Positions 12,101 through 22,725 of a stretch of DNA of 39,729 bases are shown here, piece after piece (position 1 is the stretch's first letter; the number at the start of each line of letters is the position of its first letter). The notes below the pieces were generated by a model. That model did not search any database, was not told where the DNA came from, and worked only from the letters and a program-made list of their open reading frames with translations. The stretch lies in the NCBI GenBank assembly GCA_009602735.1, contig WELA01006423.1, positions 77,672 through 117,400 on the forward strand, read 5' to 3'. This DNA comes from Mesotaenium endlicherianum (Eukaryota > Streptophyta > Zygnematophyceae > Zygnematales > Mesotaeniaceae). The translations under genes and the position numbers were made by a program.

Positions 12101-14561
12101 TCCAGGAGGAGGCCACCCGCAGTTCCAGCAGCAGCAAACGCAACAGCAACAGCAACAGCAGCAGCAGATGGCGGCTATGGTGCAACAGGAGTATCACCAT
12201 GCCTCGACGGCTGCGGCAACAGCAGCGGTGGCGGCAGGGGCGGCAGCAGCTCATGCTGCACAGTTGCAGCAGCAGCAGCAGCAGCTGGCAGAGCAGCAGG
12301 TAGTGAGCCGCCACTTGGAGGACACGCAAGAGCTGCCGGAGCACGAGCTGGGCGGCCAGGAGGAGCTGCAGCTGCAGCAGCTGGACGTGATGTCGTCGGA
12401 GGAGCAGCAGCTCCAGCTGGCGCTGGCCCCTCACCAGATGATCTTTGCCACCCCCCGCCCGCACCTGCAGCGCGGGCCGCGCGCCAACCACGTGTGCGCG
12501 CAGCCCGGGTGCAAGAACACGGGCAAGTTCAACTTCCCCGGCGGCCCCAGGTACTGCGACGAGCACCGGTCCGACGGCATGTCCTTCCCGAAGTGCGGGG
12601 AGGAGGGGTGCACCAACATGCCCTACTACGCCTTCCCCATGGAGCACGCGCCCACGCGCTGCAAGCGGCACCGTCAGGAAGGCATGGTGGACAAGCGCGG
12701 CGCGCACCCGTCGCACCGCTGCAACTTTGGCGGGTGCGCCACCATCGCCAACTTCAACTATCCGGGGGGCCCGGGCAGGTGGTGCAGCAAGCACAAGGTG
12801 GACGGCATGGTCAACGTGAAGGAGAAGCGGCAGTGCGCCGTCGAGGGCTGCGTCATCAGGCCCTACTTTGGGTACGTTGACGACGAGCGCGCCACGCGCT
12901 GCGCCGCCCACAAGGAGCCCGGCATGATCGACATCCGCAACGGCAAGTGCGAGGTCGACGGCTGCACCAAGCTGCCCGGCTACGGCTTCCCCGTCACGCC
13001 GGGGCCGCGCGCGCGCACCAAGTGGGACCCCCCCAAGATGATCCGCTGCTCCAAGCACCGCCTCGACGGCATGGTGGGCCTGAAGAACCCGCGCTGCGAG
13101 ATGGACGCGTGCGTGAAGCAGGCGGTATTTGCGTTCCCGGGCGAGCGCGCGCGCCGCTGCACGGGCCACCGCCTCGACGGCATGCTCAACCCAGGTGCGC
13201 CCGCGCTGTGCGCCGACCTCGACTGCCGCAAGGCCGCCAAGTGGGGCTACGAGAAGGACGACCGCGCCAGCCGCTGCAAGAAGCACAAGCTCGACGGCAT
13301 GATGGCGTGGTGGTGGATCGTGAAGATGAAGAAGGCCGCCTCCCGTGGGGACCCGTCCCTCTGCATGGAGGTCGCTCTCGCCCTCGACGACGGCCCCTCC
13401 CCCGCTGCCGCCGACCCCGCCGGCGCCGACAACGACATGGAGGCGCGGCTGGACGAGGCTGCCAGCGCCACCAGCATCTTCCGGGACGTAGAAGAAGGAG
13501 AGGGACCGTTGAAAATCGGCGCGAGTGCGGAGGCCAGGTGCCGGCGGCAGGAGGAGGCGGAGGAGAATGGAGTGCCAGCTGTCCATGATGCTCGACTTAC
13601 GCGTGGCGCGCAGCACCAGCCGCCTGCTCTCTTGTCGGGGCTTGGGCTGGGAGGAGTAGGGGCAGGGCATGAGCTGGCCTTAGGGGGGGGCTCCAAGGCT
13701 CCAATACCTGCTGGAGACCCTCAGCTTGCGATGCCCCCATTGCAAGGAGGGGAGGAGCGCTTGGAGAGGGAGGGCAGCAACCAGCAGCAGCGGCGGCGGC
13801 GGCAGCAGCGTAGGAGAAGTAATACACTTTCACCCGCGGGTCTGAGAGGCGCTGCAGACCTGGGTGCGTCCGGGCACTCACAGTCGAGCGCTTCCATGGA
13901 CGCTGTTGGGGGGCAGATGAGGGAAGAAGCTGGCCTGGCTGAGCCTCGGGGAGAAGTAGAAGAAGAAGAGCAACTTAATGCGGCAGGAAGGGGGAGCTCT
14001 GATGGAAATCAATGCGAGCTCGACGGACTGAGCGTGTCCGCTCGGGACGGAGACGATATTCTTGGAGAAAGAAACGTGGACGTACATCTTTTGGGTCGCA
14101 GGGGTCCACTCGCCTCGCCAGCCCTTCCCCTGGTCGGAACTCGACGATTGGACGCTGAGCCGTTGCGACAGGCAGACTGCGATCAAGCGGGAACGTTGTC
14201 AGATCAATTGCGGGGTGGCACTGGCAGTCTCAACCAAGCATCTCTCTCTCTTAAAATAGATGAGCCTCTTATAGGTTCCGATGCTGATGAAGGGCCTTTC
14301 AAAGGGGTTGAAGCTGAGGATACCGGCGCGCAAATTACGTCGCAGCACCTGCAAGAATTTGATTTGGTTGTGGATGATGAGCATGGTGCCAATATTGGTG
14401 TAGGTATAGGAAACTCACATTTGAGTGCCCCCATTTCGTCTCACAGCATCTTGGGGAAAAGGAATGGTGAACACGTTGAAGAAGGCTTCGACCGCGAGGC
14501 TATAGCAGAGGAAGAAATGCTATCTGTCATACGAGACCAAGAAATGCAAAGCAGCCTTTGA
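6862..14561 (+). CDS. EsV-1-7 cysteine-rich repeat protein, nine repeats
   Basis: Exon model: 6862-7140, 7343-7400, 7707-8013, 8546-8723, 9477-9596, 10108-10354, 11464-14561, giving 1428 residues. All junctions are GT-AG and every phase closes. The ATG at 6862 is the first in frame; an earlier TTG at 6853 is not needed. Repeats follow C-x4-C-x14/16-C-x2-H then a GM(V/I)D-like tail. Repeats 1 and 2 begin at residues 147 and 194; repeats 3-9 are in tandem from residue 741 to about 1010. Typical pieces are CRVDGCNKYASFGYAG with RCLQHIEEGMVDV, and CEMDACVKQAVFAFPGERAR. Residues 331-355 are His-rich and about 415-700 Gln-rich. A short basic stretch (LKRAR) near residue 102 could be a nuclear signal. 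The acidic C-terminal 400 residues look disordered. The repeat form matches the EsV-1-7 family (Ectocarpus IMMEDIATE UPRIGHT and a brown-algal virus protein); the fixed Cys/His pattern suggests metal binding, but molecular function is unknown. The exon 6 to 7 intron contains the assembly gap, so an extra exon could hide there. Confidence 0.82.
8548..8548 (+). other. Splice junction inside EsV-1-7 repeat 2
   Basis: Exon 7707-8013 ends within an Arg codon (AG|) and exon 8546-8723 supplies its last base, followed at once by TGT at 8548-8550. The join gives CEKYASFGWPNSPGRIR then CGTHMELGMID, which restores the third Cys and the His of the repeat at the family spacing of C-x16-C-x2-H. This is strong support for the intron 8014-8545. 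Confidence 0.85.
8906..8941 (+). repeat. Poly-G tract with one N
   Basis: A run of about 35 G residues contains a single N at 8915. It lies in the intron 8724-9476 of the EsV-1-7 gene. The true length is probably uncertain. Confidence 0.9.
9117..9158 (+). repeat. (AG)21 microsatellite
   Basis: Twenty-one perfect AG units lie in the intron 8724-9476 of the EsV-1-7 gene, followed shortly by GC and AC dinucleotide runs up to about 9182. Confidence 0.95.
10580..11385. other. Assembly gap (N run)
   Basis: About 806 N, flanked on the left by T-run then GGGG and on the right by eight or more G. It falls in the intron I infer between 10354 and 11464 of the EsV-1-7 gene. Reading frames that appear to run through it are artefacts. 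Confidence 0.98.
11571..12300 (+). repeat. CAG-rich polyglutamine-coding region
   Basis: Many (CAG)n and mixed CAG/CAA runs, for example about 11571-11592, 11743-11760, 11994-12009 and 12136-12168, encode Gln tracts of up to about a dozen residues mixed with Glu, His and Ala. They lie in exon 7 of the EsV-1-7 gene, between its two groups of Cys/His repeats. Confidence 0.9.
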
Positions 14562-14645
14562 TGGCCTTTTCTTTTGCATATTCATGTCTGCCATACCATG
14601 AAGTAGCTGCAAACTTGTTGTGAGCATGAAGTGCAAGGAGTTCCA

Positions 14646-14651
14646 AATAAA
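14646..14651 (+). promoter_or_regulatory. Candidate polyadenylation signal AATAAA
   Basis: AATAAA lies about 85 bases after the stop codon of the EsV-1-7 gene, in AT-rich sequence, a plausible position for a 3' end signal. Plant-type signals are degenerate, so this is only a candidate. Confidence 0.4.
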
Positions 14652-17513
14652 AAAGTCTATCAGAAAACTTTGTCAAGCTCAAACTGTTTTCTAATCAGTA
14701 AGTGCCCATTTATGGACATGTGTACTCATAATAAGCAAGAGCGCATCAATGTTGCAGCCCGAGTATGCTCCATAAGAATGACGGTGCAAAAGATTGAACA
14801 ATAGTGGGCTCACATTGGAAAGAAAATCACATGATGATCAAGCAAGCAAGACATGTATCATGAACGTGGAACACATATATTTCAAGTTCTTGTCTCCTGA
14901 GCCTACACCACTTCAAGTAAAGAGGGTTAATTGATGACAATGAGCGGCAAGGAGTGGGAGCGAGCTCGTTGATATGTGGACACGTAAGATGGGTCCATTG
15001 ATGAACCATCATTATCTAATAATTTTATCGAATAAGGGAAGGGCGAATCTCAACAATATATAGAAAAGGTTGCTCAAAAAAAAGAAAATTGTTCTCACAA
15101 CAAAATAATATGACTTGTTTTTTGCATATCTATTAGCCATAAATCTCTCCTTGGGTGGACCGCTATTGACGTAGATACGACAAGAAGGGTCAGAATTTTG
15201 GACAATAGAGTTTGGGCATATATCAAGGTGAAGGTATATCTTTCGTACACGTGGAACCTATTGATTGTTTCCTCTTGCAAGCTGCAACCGCATCATATAT
15301 TGTATATGCACTAGCACGTAGAACATCCTCATTGCACACATGAATGAGTGCATGATAGCCAAATTCTTGAAACTGCAAAGTACTTGCTATGTGTTCATAC
15401 CTTTCACTCAAAAGGCGGGTTGCGGTAGATTAAAGCATTCAAATATTGAACCAAAAAAATCAATTACATCCATAAAAAAGAATACAAGATAATGGGCAAA
15501 AGCATATACGCCTATGCATGCAATAAGCAGTAGCATGTCTTCGTGTCCCAATAGATAGGCCATGGCAAGCTTCTTGACCTCGTTTGTCGTTTTAGAAGGA
15601 TAACACATCCAAATCGCACGAAATGCTTTTCAAAGCCCTTGGGTAAAAGCTTTGCTACACACCAGCTATTGGCAATCGCAATTGTGGCAAAAAGCAAGAA
15701 CTAGGAGACATTTGGATGGGGTTCAATAGCTTGTGAAACCCAATCAGAGTTTGCAATAGTGGGTAGAAGGTATCGGGCAGGCCCGATCCATATTTTCAAA
15801 ACCTTAATTTCCGAAACTTTTTTTGGTGTCCACACTGTGACTTAAGCACTTGTCTAAGACACTATCATTCTTGACATACCATCCCAAAGTCAACGCAGTA
15901 CATACGTCTGGATTAAGTCGCACAAGCATCAACGGCCATGCAGTATCACAGACAAAAGTGCTTTCTTGACATATAGAAACACTTGACCTTTTTCTTATTT
16001 AGAAATTGTGGTTTGACTGACGTAAGTATTGTTTCACTTTTGACATACTTCATACTTCATATTTGGCAGAAGATGAAGCACAATAATGGAACGAAAACGC
16101 AAAAAAAAATGGCACATTGAATAAAGATGTGTCATCTAATCAAGCATGGGCCTGATTCGATATTAGCCCGAGGTCAGTAAGCAGCCTTGCATTATTTGAT
16201 GTAATTCTTTAATGCTTGGTTAACCGTACACTTAATGCACATAAAACTCCGTTATAATAACTCACTTTCGTTCATTTAACTATGACAATCTAGAGAATAA
16301 ATACGAGAAGTGCGCTTGGAAGAAGAGCTACCTTGCTTACACGATATTTCTCAACTTATTATTGCCTCGAACGTATGGTGACTCAAACAAGGAAGCCATG
16401 AATTTTAACTGGCTTGTCTATAGGCTGAATAGGCGCCAACTGCAGAGGACTCAAGTTGACCATTAATGTCTCCAACGGGTCTGTTTCCTAAGGGCGGGCA
16501 CACAATGCACTTAATGGTGATGCGAGTGGTCAGAACAAGGACAAAGCTTCGTCAGAGCCGTCGATTGCCGTTGCTGCACGGAGATATGATACGGAACGGT
16601 GCCTGGCGGCGCTGTTTCCACCACCCCACCACTTCAACCAGACTTCAACAGTTCGGTTCCATCTTGTGACTACGGCTCGACGCAAAGTTGTGGCATGCTG
16701 AAAATTGTAACTCGTGGCCTCCATGTGCCTCTCCATGAGGTAGAGTGTGACTCGAGAGGCTCGCTTTCCTGCACTCGGTTGATACTTTTACAATAAATTG
16801 AATCTGCATCGTACATCGGAACTAAAAGGATTTATCCGGCCCGTCAGCCGTGATCCGCAGCTTATTCGAATATCCCTCCCACAGCAAAGCCTAGAAGGAA
16901 TCTTGGAGTAGAGGGGCTGTAAGGTGCGCTCTAGTCGTGAGAAGCTCGCATGTGGACAACCGTGTCGGACTGCGCAGCGTAGTTGGCCTTCCTCCGCAGC
17001 TCCGCTGTCGCTTGTTAATAATATGGACCTGACGCGGCCTAGGCTGGCCTTAGGCTCATGGTGTTGTGAGGGAATCTTGCAGTGTCAGAATTTTGCAAAA
17101 GTTTATTTTCAAAAAGTACGGGTACAAAAGAACCGGTCCTCACACACTTCAAGTTAGTTTCTCCCAAGCAGATAGGGAACCACCGTAATTCATTGGTTGC
17201 TAAGATTGGAATAAACAAAAAGTATAAACTACGGTCAAACTGCTCACCACAGCTTACTGCTCACATACCAGCTCACTGCTGGGCGCACTATAATTTGCTC
17301 TGCACTCTTCTCTCCAGGCTTCAGCTCGTTGACCGGCAGTTACGAAACAAGTCACATGGCCGTCTACCATTTAGCGACGGATGCTCCAGTTCTCTTCCGA
17401 ATAGATACTTGAGCGTTCAGAAGTCCAGGGCAGAGAAGAAAAGCTTGTTGCTAAGATCTGTTAGGTGGTGTTCTGGGGGCTGTTTGTGATGAGGCAAGCA
17501 AATGCAGCAGCTT

Positions 17514-17546
17514 ATACTATCTTATAGCCGATACTATTTTATAGCC
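17514..17546 (+). repeat. 16-bp direct repeat upstream of PLATZ start
   Basis: ATACTATCTTATAGCC and ATACTATTTTATAGCC, one base apart and differing at one position, lie about 165-195 bases before the PLATZ ATG. Both contain TTATAG, so they could take part in promoter function, but nothing shows this directly. Confidence 0.6.
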
Positions 17547-17708
17547 TCAATTGCAGGGGCTGCGCTTCCTCAATTATGAAGCTGGTGGGATAATTGACCA
17601 GAGATGGCAGCTTTGCTTGTGTGAGGAAGTACAGGGAGCTGAGTGGTCACTTGATACAGAAGTATCCGTGTATTTTGAATCACTGCAGTGCCTTCCGTTC
17701 AATAGAAG

Positions 17709-19170
17709 ATGGCGCTTAGGGGTCCGCAATGGCTGCGTTCGCTTCTACATCTCGAGTTTTTTGAGAGTTGCCATCAACATACCTCAGAGGTGGCCAATTA
17801 CTTCTGCCTAGATTGCTACGAGGTTGCCTGTCCCAGCTGTTCTGCTAAACACGACGGGCACAGGCTGTTACAAATAAGGCGATATGTTTTACAAAGCGTT
17901 GTGAAACAAACGGAATTGGATAAGTTAGTGGATGTCACAGGCATTCAGGTGAGAGTATGTCCAACTTGGACCCACATGGAGTTATGGTTTTTGACTGGCT
18001 ATATATGACTGGCACGTGGTCTCCTCTGTCACGCCTATAGTGAAGCACACACTTTAACGTCAATTGCGTCCACCATTCTTCTCTCGTATCCTGCTGATAA
18101 AAGCTTGAAGTGAATTGATTAGTGAGAACTCTGCATTGCTCACAATTGAAGAGGATTGAGCTGTAATTTATCATGCGGAAGGTGGCCTTTCCTCTAGTGG
18201 TGCATGTATTCCTTGTCGGTATTCAGATCTCAATTACGTCTTTAATTCCCCCCAATGTATGCAAATTCCTCCTAAATACTGACTAAGTTGTTGTTGTACG
18301 AGTGTGCAGACGTACACGACCAACAGTGCCCTGGTCGTCTTCTTGAATGAAAAGGAACCGGAACCTTCTAAATCCAAGGCAACTGGCGGAAGCAAGAAGT
18401 TGCCAAAGACCCAGAAAGCTGCTGCAGACGGCAACAAGTGCGAGCATTGCCAGAAGGCTCTCCAGGGTGGCAACAACTACTGCTGCTTGGCTTGCAAGGT
18501 GTGCCTTTACTCGAAGCCGTGAGATGGGCCTGTTCTGTTGTGGTTTCTAAGCTGGGTACAGTGCTTGTGCCCAAATTTTGATCACCAATTTTTGGTATCG
18601 ACCTCCCAGGGGGAATCTTAAATCTGCATATATTCAGTAGTCATGCGATTCTTTGATGAGCTTGTGGCCATGTCATCTGTCGTTCATGGACAGATGGGCA
18701 GTAATTTTGTAGACTTATATTCTGTGGGCTAGAGATGCTGATGATGGTACTGACCCCAATTTCGGTCTGCCCCACAGGTTAAAGCATTGGAGAGAGGCCC
18801 AGGCTTGGCTCCATACCTCAGACGTTGCACATCATTGCCAACGTTCCTGATAGCCCCAAGCTCTCCGACTGGTGGGTGTCTGAAGAGATCATATAGTGAT
18901 GTTGCCCTGAGATCTGGCGAGAAGAGGCAAGATCTCTTCATCTGCAAGTCTGGATCGTCTGACGACGTCTCAATGTCCGGAGGAGAAGGTGGCGGTGACA
19001 GCGCTGGCAGCGACATGGCTGCTTCAAAGAAGCGAAGCAAGAGCTCTGAGGAGGAGGAGGATGCTGACTTGGCAGAGCTGGAACTGCCGCAGTCCCCGAC
19101 TTCTGTGCTGCGAACACCCTATTCTGGAAATCGCAGGAAGGGATGTCCAAAGCGCGCTCCTCTATGGTGA
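17709..19170 (+). CDS. PLATZ zinc-binding transcription factor
   Basis: PLATZ (plant AT-rich sequence and zinc-binding) proteins bind A/T-rich DNA with two zinc motifs and are thought to act in the nucleus, often as repressors. Exons 17709-17948, 18310-18498 and 18778-19170 join in phase 0 and give 273 residues, close to the usual plant length. The first zinc motif is visible as C21, H24, C33, C36, C41, C44, H48, H51 (CHQHTSEVANYFCLDC then CPSCSAKHDGHRLLQIRRYV). The family segment TYTTNSALVVFLNEK begins exon 2, followed by a second Cys motif KCEHC...NNYCCLACK. The C terminus ends in GNRRKGCPKRAPLW, matching the conserved RRKGxPxRAP ending, so the protein is complete. Between these lies an acidic Ser-rich stretch (KKRSKSSEEEEDADLAELEL). 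The ATG at 17709 starts directly before the PQWLRSLL family opening, which supports this start. Exons are less GC-rich than those of the neighbouring genes. Confidence 0.93.
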
Positions 19171-22100
19171 AGGGTGGACAAATTTCTGGCACAGCTGTTG
19201 TTATTTCAGGAATAGTTTTCCCACATGGATTCAATTCTTTTCTGAATCGAGCTGCAGCGGCGAAGCCGAGGTGGTTCTTTAGCTAATAATTTGGGAGATT
19301 CCTCCATATGTAGTTTCACAATAGATGACACTTCCCTACATAGAAAGGGCTCTGGTCCATGCAGCTCCTCATCTTATCCTGGATGAGTGCTAGCCTTCCC
19401 AAGTCTAAAACGTGTATATCATGAAGTCAGATAGTAGAGTTTCTAGCAAGTAAAAGAAGAGTGTCTTTGGCTATCTTCATCAGATACATTGGTTTTTAAG
19501 AGTAGGTAGTAAGCAGGGTAGACCACTAACTTCGCGAGAAACGTTTCTTAAAAAACTCAGAAAGCAGGTGTGACTGATTACCTTTTCAAATTGTAGAATA
19601 ATAGTCAGTCAGAGGTTTCAAAGGTACATACGGTCAAAATCTGTCTAGCAGATCAAAATTTTGTATTTCTAAGGTCTGGTTTCCAGTAATTCATACAGCA
19701 TTCTATGAAACATTTAGCTGATATTGCATTGAATGTGTTTTTTACTCTTGTGTGCATTCATAAGTAATTTACTTTCTCATTGCATAAGTTGCGGTATGCA
19801 AATGGTTTCTCCTAGCATGACATTAAGACAGTTTCCAGTCGCAAAGATGTCCTCAGGTGTCACAATGCTTAGTCAATTTTGGGGGAATGGAATAATTACA
19901 ATAGGCCGTGAACTCTCATAACGGCAATGACAACGCATGGCAGGGTTGTTACCATAAGCTCCACAAGCTTTTTGCATGACAACTTCCAAGAAGTAGTTAT
20001 ACTACCTAAGATAGATGTTGACAGGTGTCCAGAAATGGATCAATCGATGAATTTATGGTTGACAGGTCAAATACAAGGAGCCTAGAGCCAATAATGTCAC
20101 GCAGGTACCCCCATATACCCCTGCTGAAGCACTCCCGCATACCTAGCCCAGCGATTCCAAGCTCAAGATGTTATAAGAGTTGCACAGGTTCTTACAAAAG
20201 ATTGAAAATAAGATCATATAAACGGTGGAACACGTTATGCAAATCTCATCCCCTAATGGTTCATACTCAAGTCTCAACACTCCTCAACTTTCAAAACTCA
20301 CGGATAGTAACACCAAGAACAGGCCATCCACTAGGCCGGACAAGGACACTTCACCGATAGAGGAGACCGTCATCAAGCGACCCGGGAGAAAGACCACACT
20401 TCCCATGTTGCCGCAAGCACGCCAAAAGGCAAGCGTTTGCTTCTTGCTTGCGCTGGACAAGGACCAACATCCACAAAATTCTGAAGCGTGCCGAAAGCAG
20501 AACAACGAGTGCAGTCTGCGAGCAAACACGGCACCAATAAAGCTCGCTACCATCAGCTCAGCTCCTGACTTACCACGCAAGCACAAGAGAGCACCCTGAA
20601 CTTGACGGGGCTGTGCATTGCACGCGTGCCGCCATGGATTCATGAATGTCCCTCAGTTGGTAGCAGTCCGGTCAGAAACGACACACAAGCTTCAGGCTGA
20701 GCAGAATGCAGGCAGGCGGGAAGCTGAAGCTGAGAAGCTGACAGGCAGCTCATTCGCCATGACAGGCAACTCTGCAAAGCGGACTTCTTGGGGCTCCACT
20801 CCTCAAGCAGGATGAGGGACACCGCACCACAGAGCCAGGCAGGCGAGTGGGCTTGGACGGTGGCATACCCTTCAGCCTCATAAAGGATGAAACCCAGATG
20901 GAATCCGAATGGGCTCGAAGGACCGGCAGGACGCTGACTCGTCAGCATAAGGTGCAGCGTGGAGAGGACCCTCTTGGAGAGCACCAACAGCAGCAAGCAA
21001 GGCACAGGGTGGCCCCTGCATGGTGGGGCACTGCAATCACTAACAGCCGGTACTGCGGACAGTCGTACAGCGTACGTATAACATTTTCATCTCGTGCAAA
21101 CGCTGACCTGTTGCCGCGAGGACAGCCGCCTCTTTCTCACAACCCACACAGAGCATCCATTTGAAAAGCACACACGCATGCTGGATCAACTCTGCCCTCG
21201 CAGGAAAAGATGGGGATGCCATCTCGTATAGATGTTTTAGTGCCTCGTCAGCTTTGCGAGCATTTGGCCACAGAGGGCGTCCTTTTGCTAGTTCTGAAAA
21301 TAGATGCTCGCTCTCCGTTGTGCAGTGGCTAAGGCTTGTCAAGCTGAAGTCTATTGGCGGGCTTTGGAAGCTGCTAGGGTGGAAGTATCCTTGGCTGCCC
21401 CTGGCTCCGCGAACCTTCCAAGCATACACTGGCTGCTGGCTAAATTCTAGCCAAGTATGCCAGCTTCATCATCAGCCTGACCTACCGGCTTCTGAATACA
21501 CCACTTCCATGTACATGATACACCTAATGAGAACAGGGTTCCATCATATATGAAAAAATTATTCCTCTCTCCTTAGCTGTTATTGGTGCAGAATTCATCG
21601 CCCAGATCAACCAGCCAACCCCACCCTGTCAACAATGGCTGTCACTCCTAGGCTTGCTGCTGAAGGGACTCCCATCAAACCACGCCGCGCTAAGAAGATA
21701 TTGCTTGAATAAAAGATAAGTATCGATTTGCTATATCAAGCTCATGAAAGCAATAACCATTTCTGTATATGCTCCATGTGGCATGCAGTGAAGGGCTTAT
21801 CACATGTGTATGCGTGAACACGCTAGTAGAACAAAAGTGCCTGGGCAAACCATGTCGCGGAGATCGATGAAATCAAGGAAATGCTTTTCCTCATTAACTT
21901 GTATGCCTCCAAAGAATTTTTTCAGATTGATTAAAATCACAATTTAGAGCTTGTGATCAACTGAGTGACTCATATTCAGTGTTGCATTAACTTGCACTGG
22001 AACACAATCGACGAACCTATTGTTGGTAGAGGAATGTGACGTGCTTGAACACCACCCATGGCTGTCCAGTGAATGTGAATCAGGAGCTTGCAAAGCCACA

Positions 22101-22725
22101 AGCCAAGGCTCCAGACATTCATGACTGCCAAAACTCTAAGGATTATTCTGTGAGGGCAAGTCCCTAAAAAGGTTCAGATTGCAGTCTAAATGCACAAACT
22201 TGCATGCATTACGATGTGCAGAAAGTAGAATGATGATTCTATAGATTATAGGGAACAAAAAAGATACACTTTTTTGTTCCATTCCTGTGTCTTGTACCTT
22301 CAATAAACTAGCAAAAACGTTTGTTGCTTGCATGATGCTGCCATTTAACTAATCAACTTCACACACTGGGACCCGAACACCTACGACCTGCCTTTTAAGC
22401 CAAATGACTGTACTCTATTTCGCTAAAACTTCGCAGGAGTGGAAGTTCTCACTATCACTACAACCTAGCACCAACTACACCAGACCAAGATAAAAATACT
22501 AGCTTTTGTACACATCTGCTCGAAACCTCGGCCTCTTGGAACCACCACAAGGAGGCAATCACGCTTGCCCCCTTGACTCTCGAAAACCACAAGAAGGCAT
22601 TCACTCAAAGTCTGTCATCTCGACGTACGAAACTCGTCCTCATAGCCTGCATCGCTGACTCCTGAGGCTCTAAGTCGGCATCTCTAGGTCACAACTTCCA
22701 CTCAAGGTCGCCTCGAGAGAGCCCC
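19171..22725. other. Intergenic region, no convincing gene
   Basis: The two flanking genes converge here. The stretch must contain both 3' untranslated regions. Three successive minus-strand open frames of about 100-130 codons (20284-20643, 20640-21005, 21040-21429) show no recognised domain and may be chance. The plus strand has only short frames. No RNA gene was recognised. Confidence 0.5.

Larger units (their letters stand above)
14562..17708. other. AT-rich intergenic region, no supported gene
   Basis: This 3.1 kb is much poorer in GC than the neighbouring exons. No known domain was recognised. On the minus strand, about 15220-15700, several overlapping short open frames look protein-like when read across frames (for example NEVKKLAMAYLLGHEDMLLL), which could mark a decayed gene or mobile element, but I cannot name it. 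The last few hundred bases should contain the PLATZ promoter and leader. Confidence 0.5.

Noticed and set aside
11568-13670. A 700-codon open frame on the minus strand
   Set aside because: It is antisense to the EsV-1-7 exon. Its Leu-rich runs are the complement of CAG repeats, and GC-rich DNA lacks stops by composition. No domain is visible.
6862-14561. Reading the Cys repeats as WRKY19-like repeats or plant zinc fingers
   Set aside because: No WRKYGQK motif is present, and the repeats have the longer C-x4-C-x16-C-x2-H spacing with a GMVD-like tail, which fits EsV-1-7 better.
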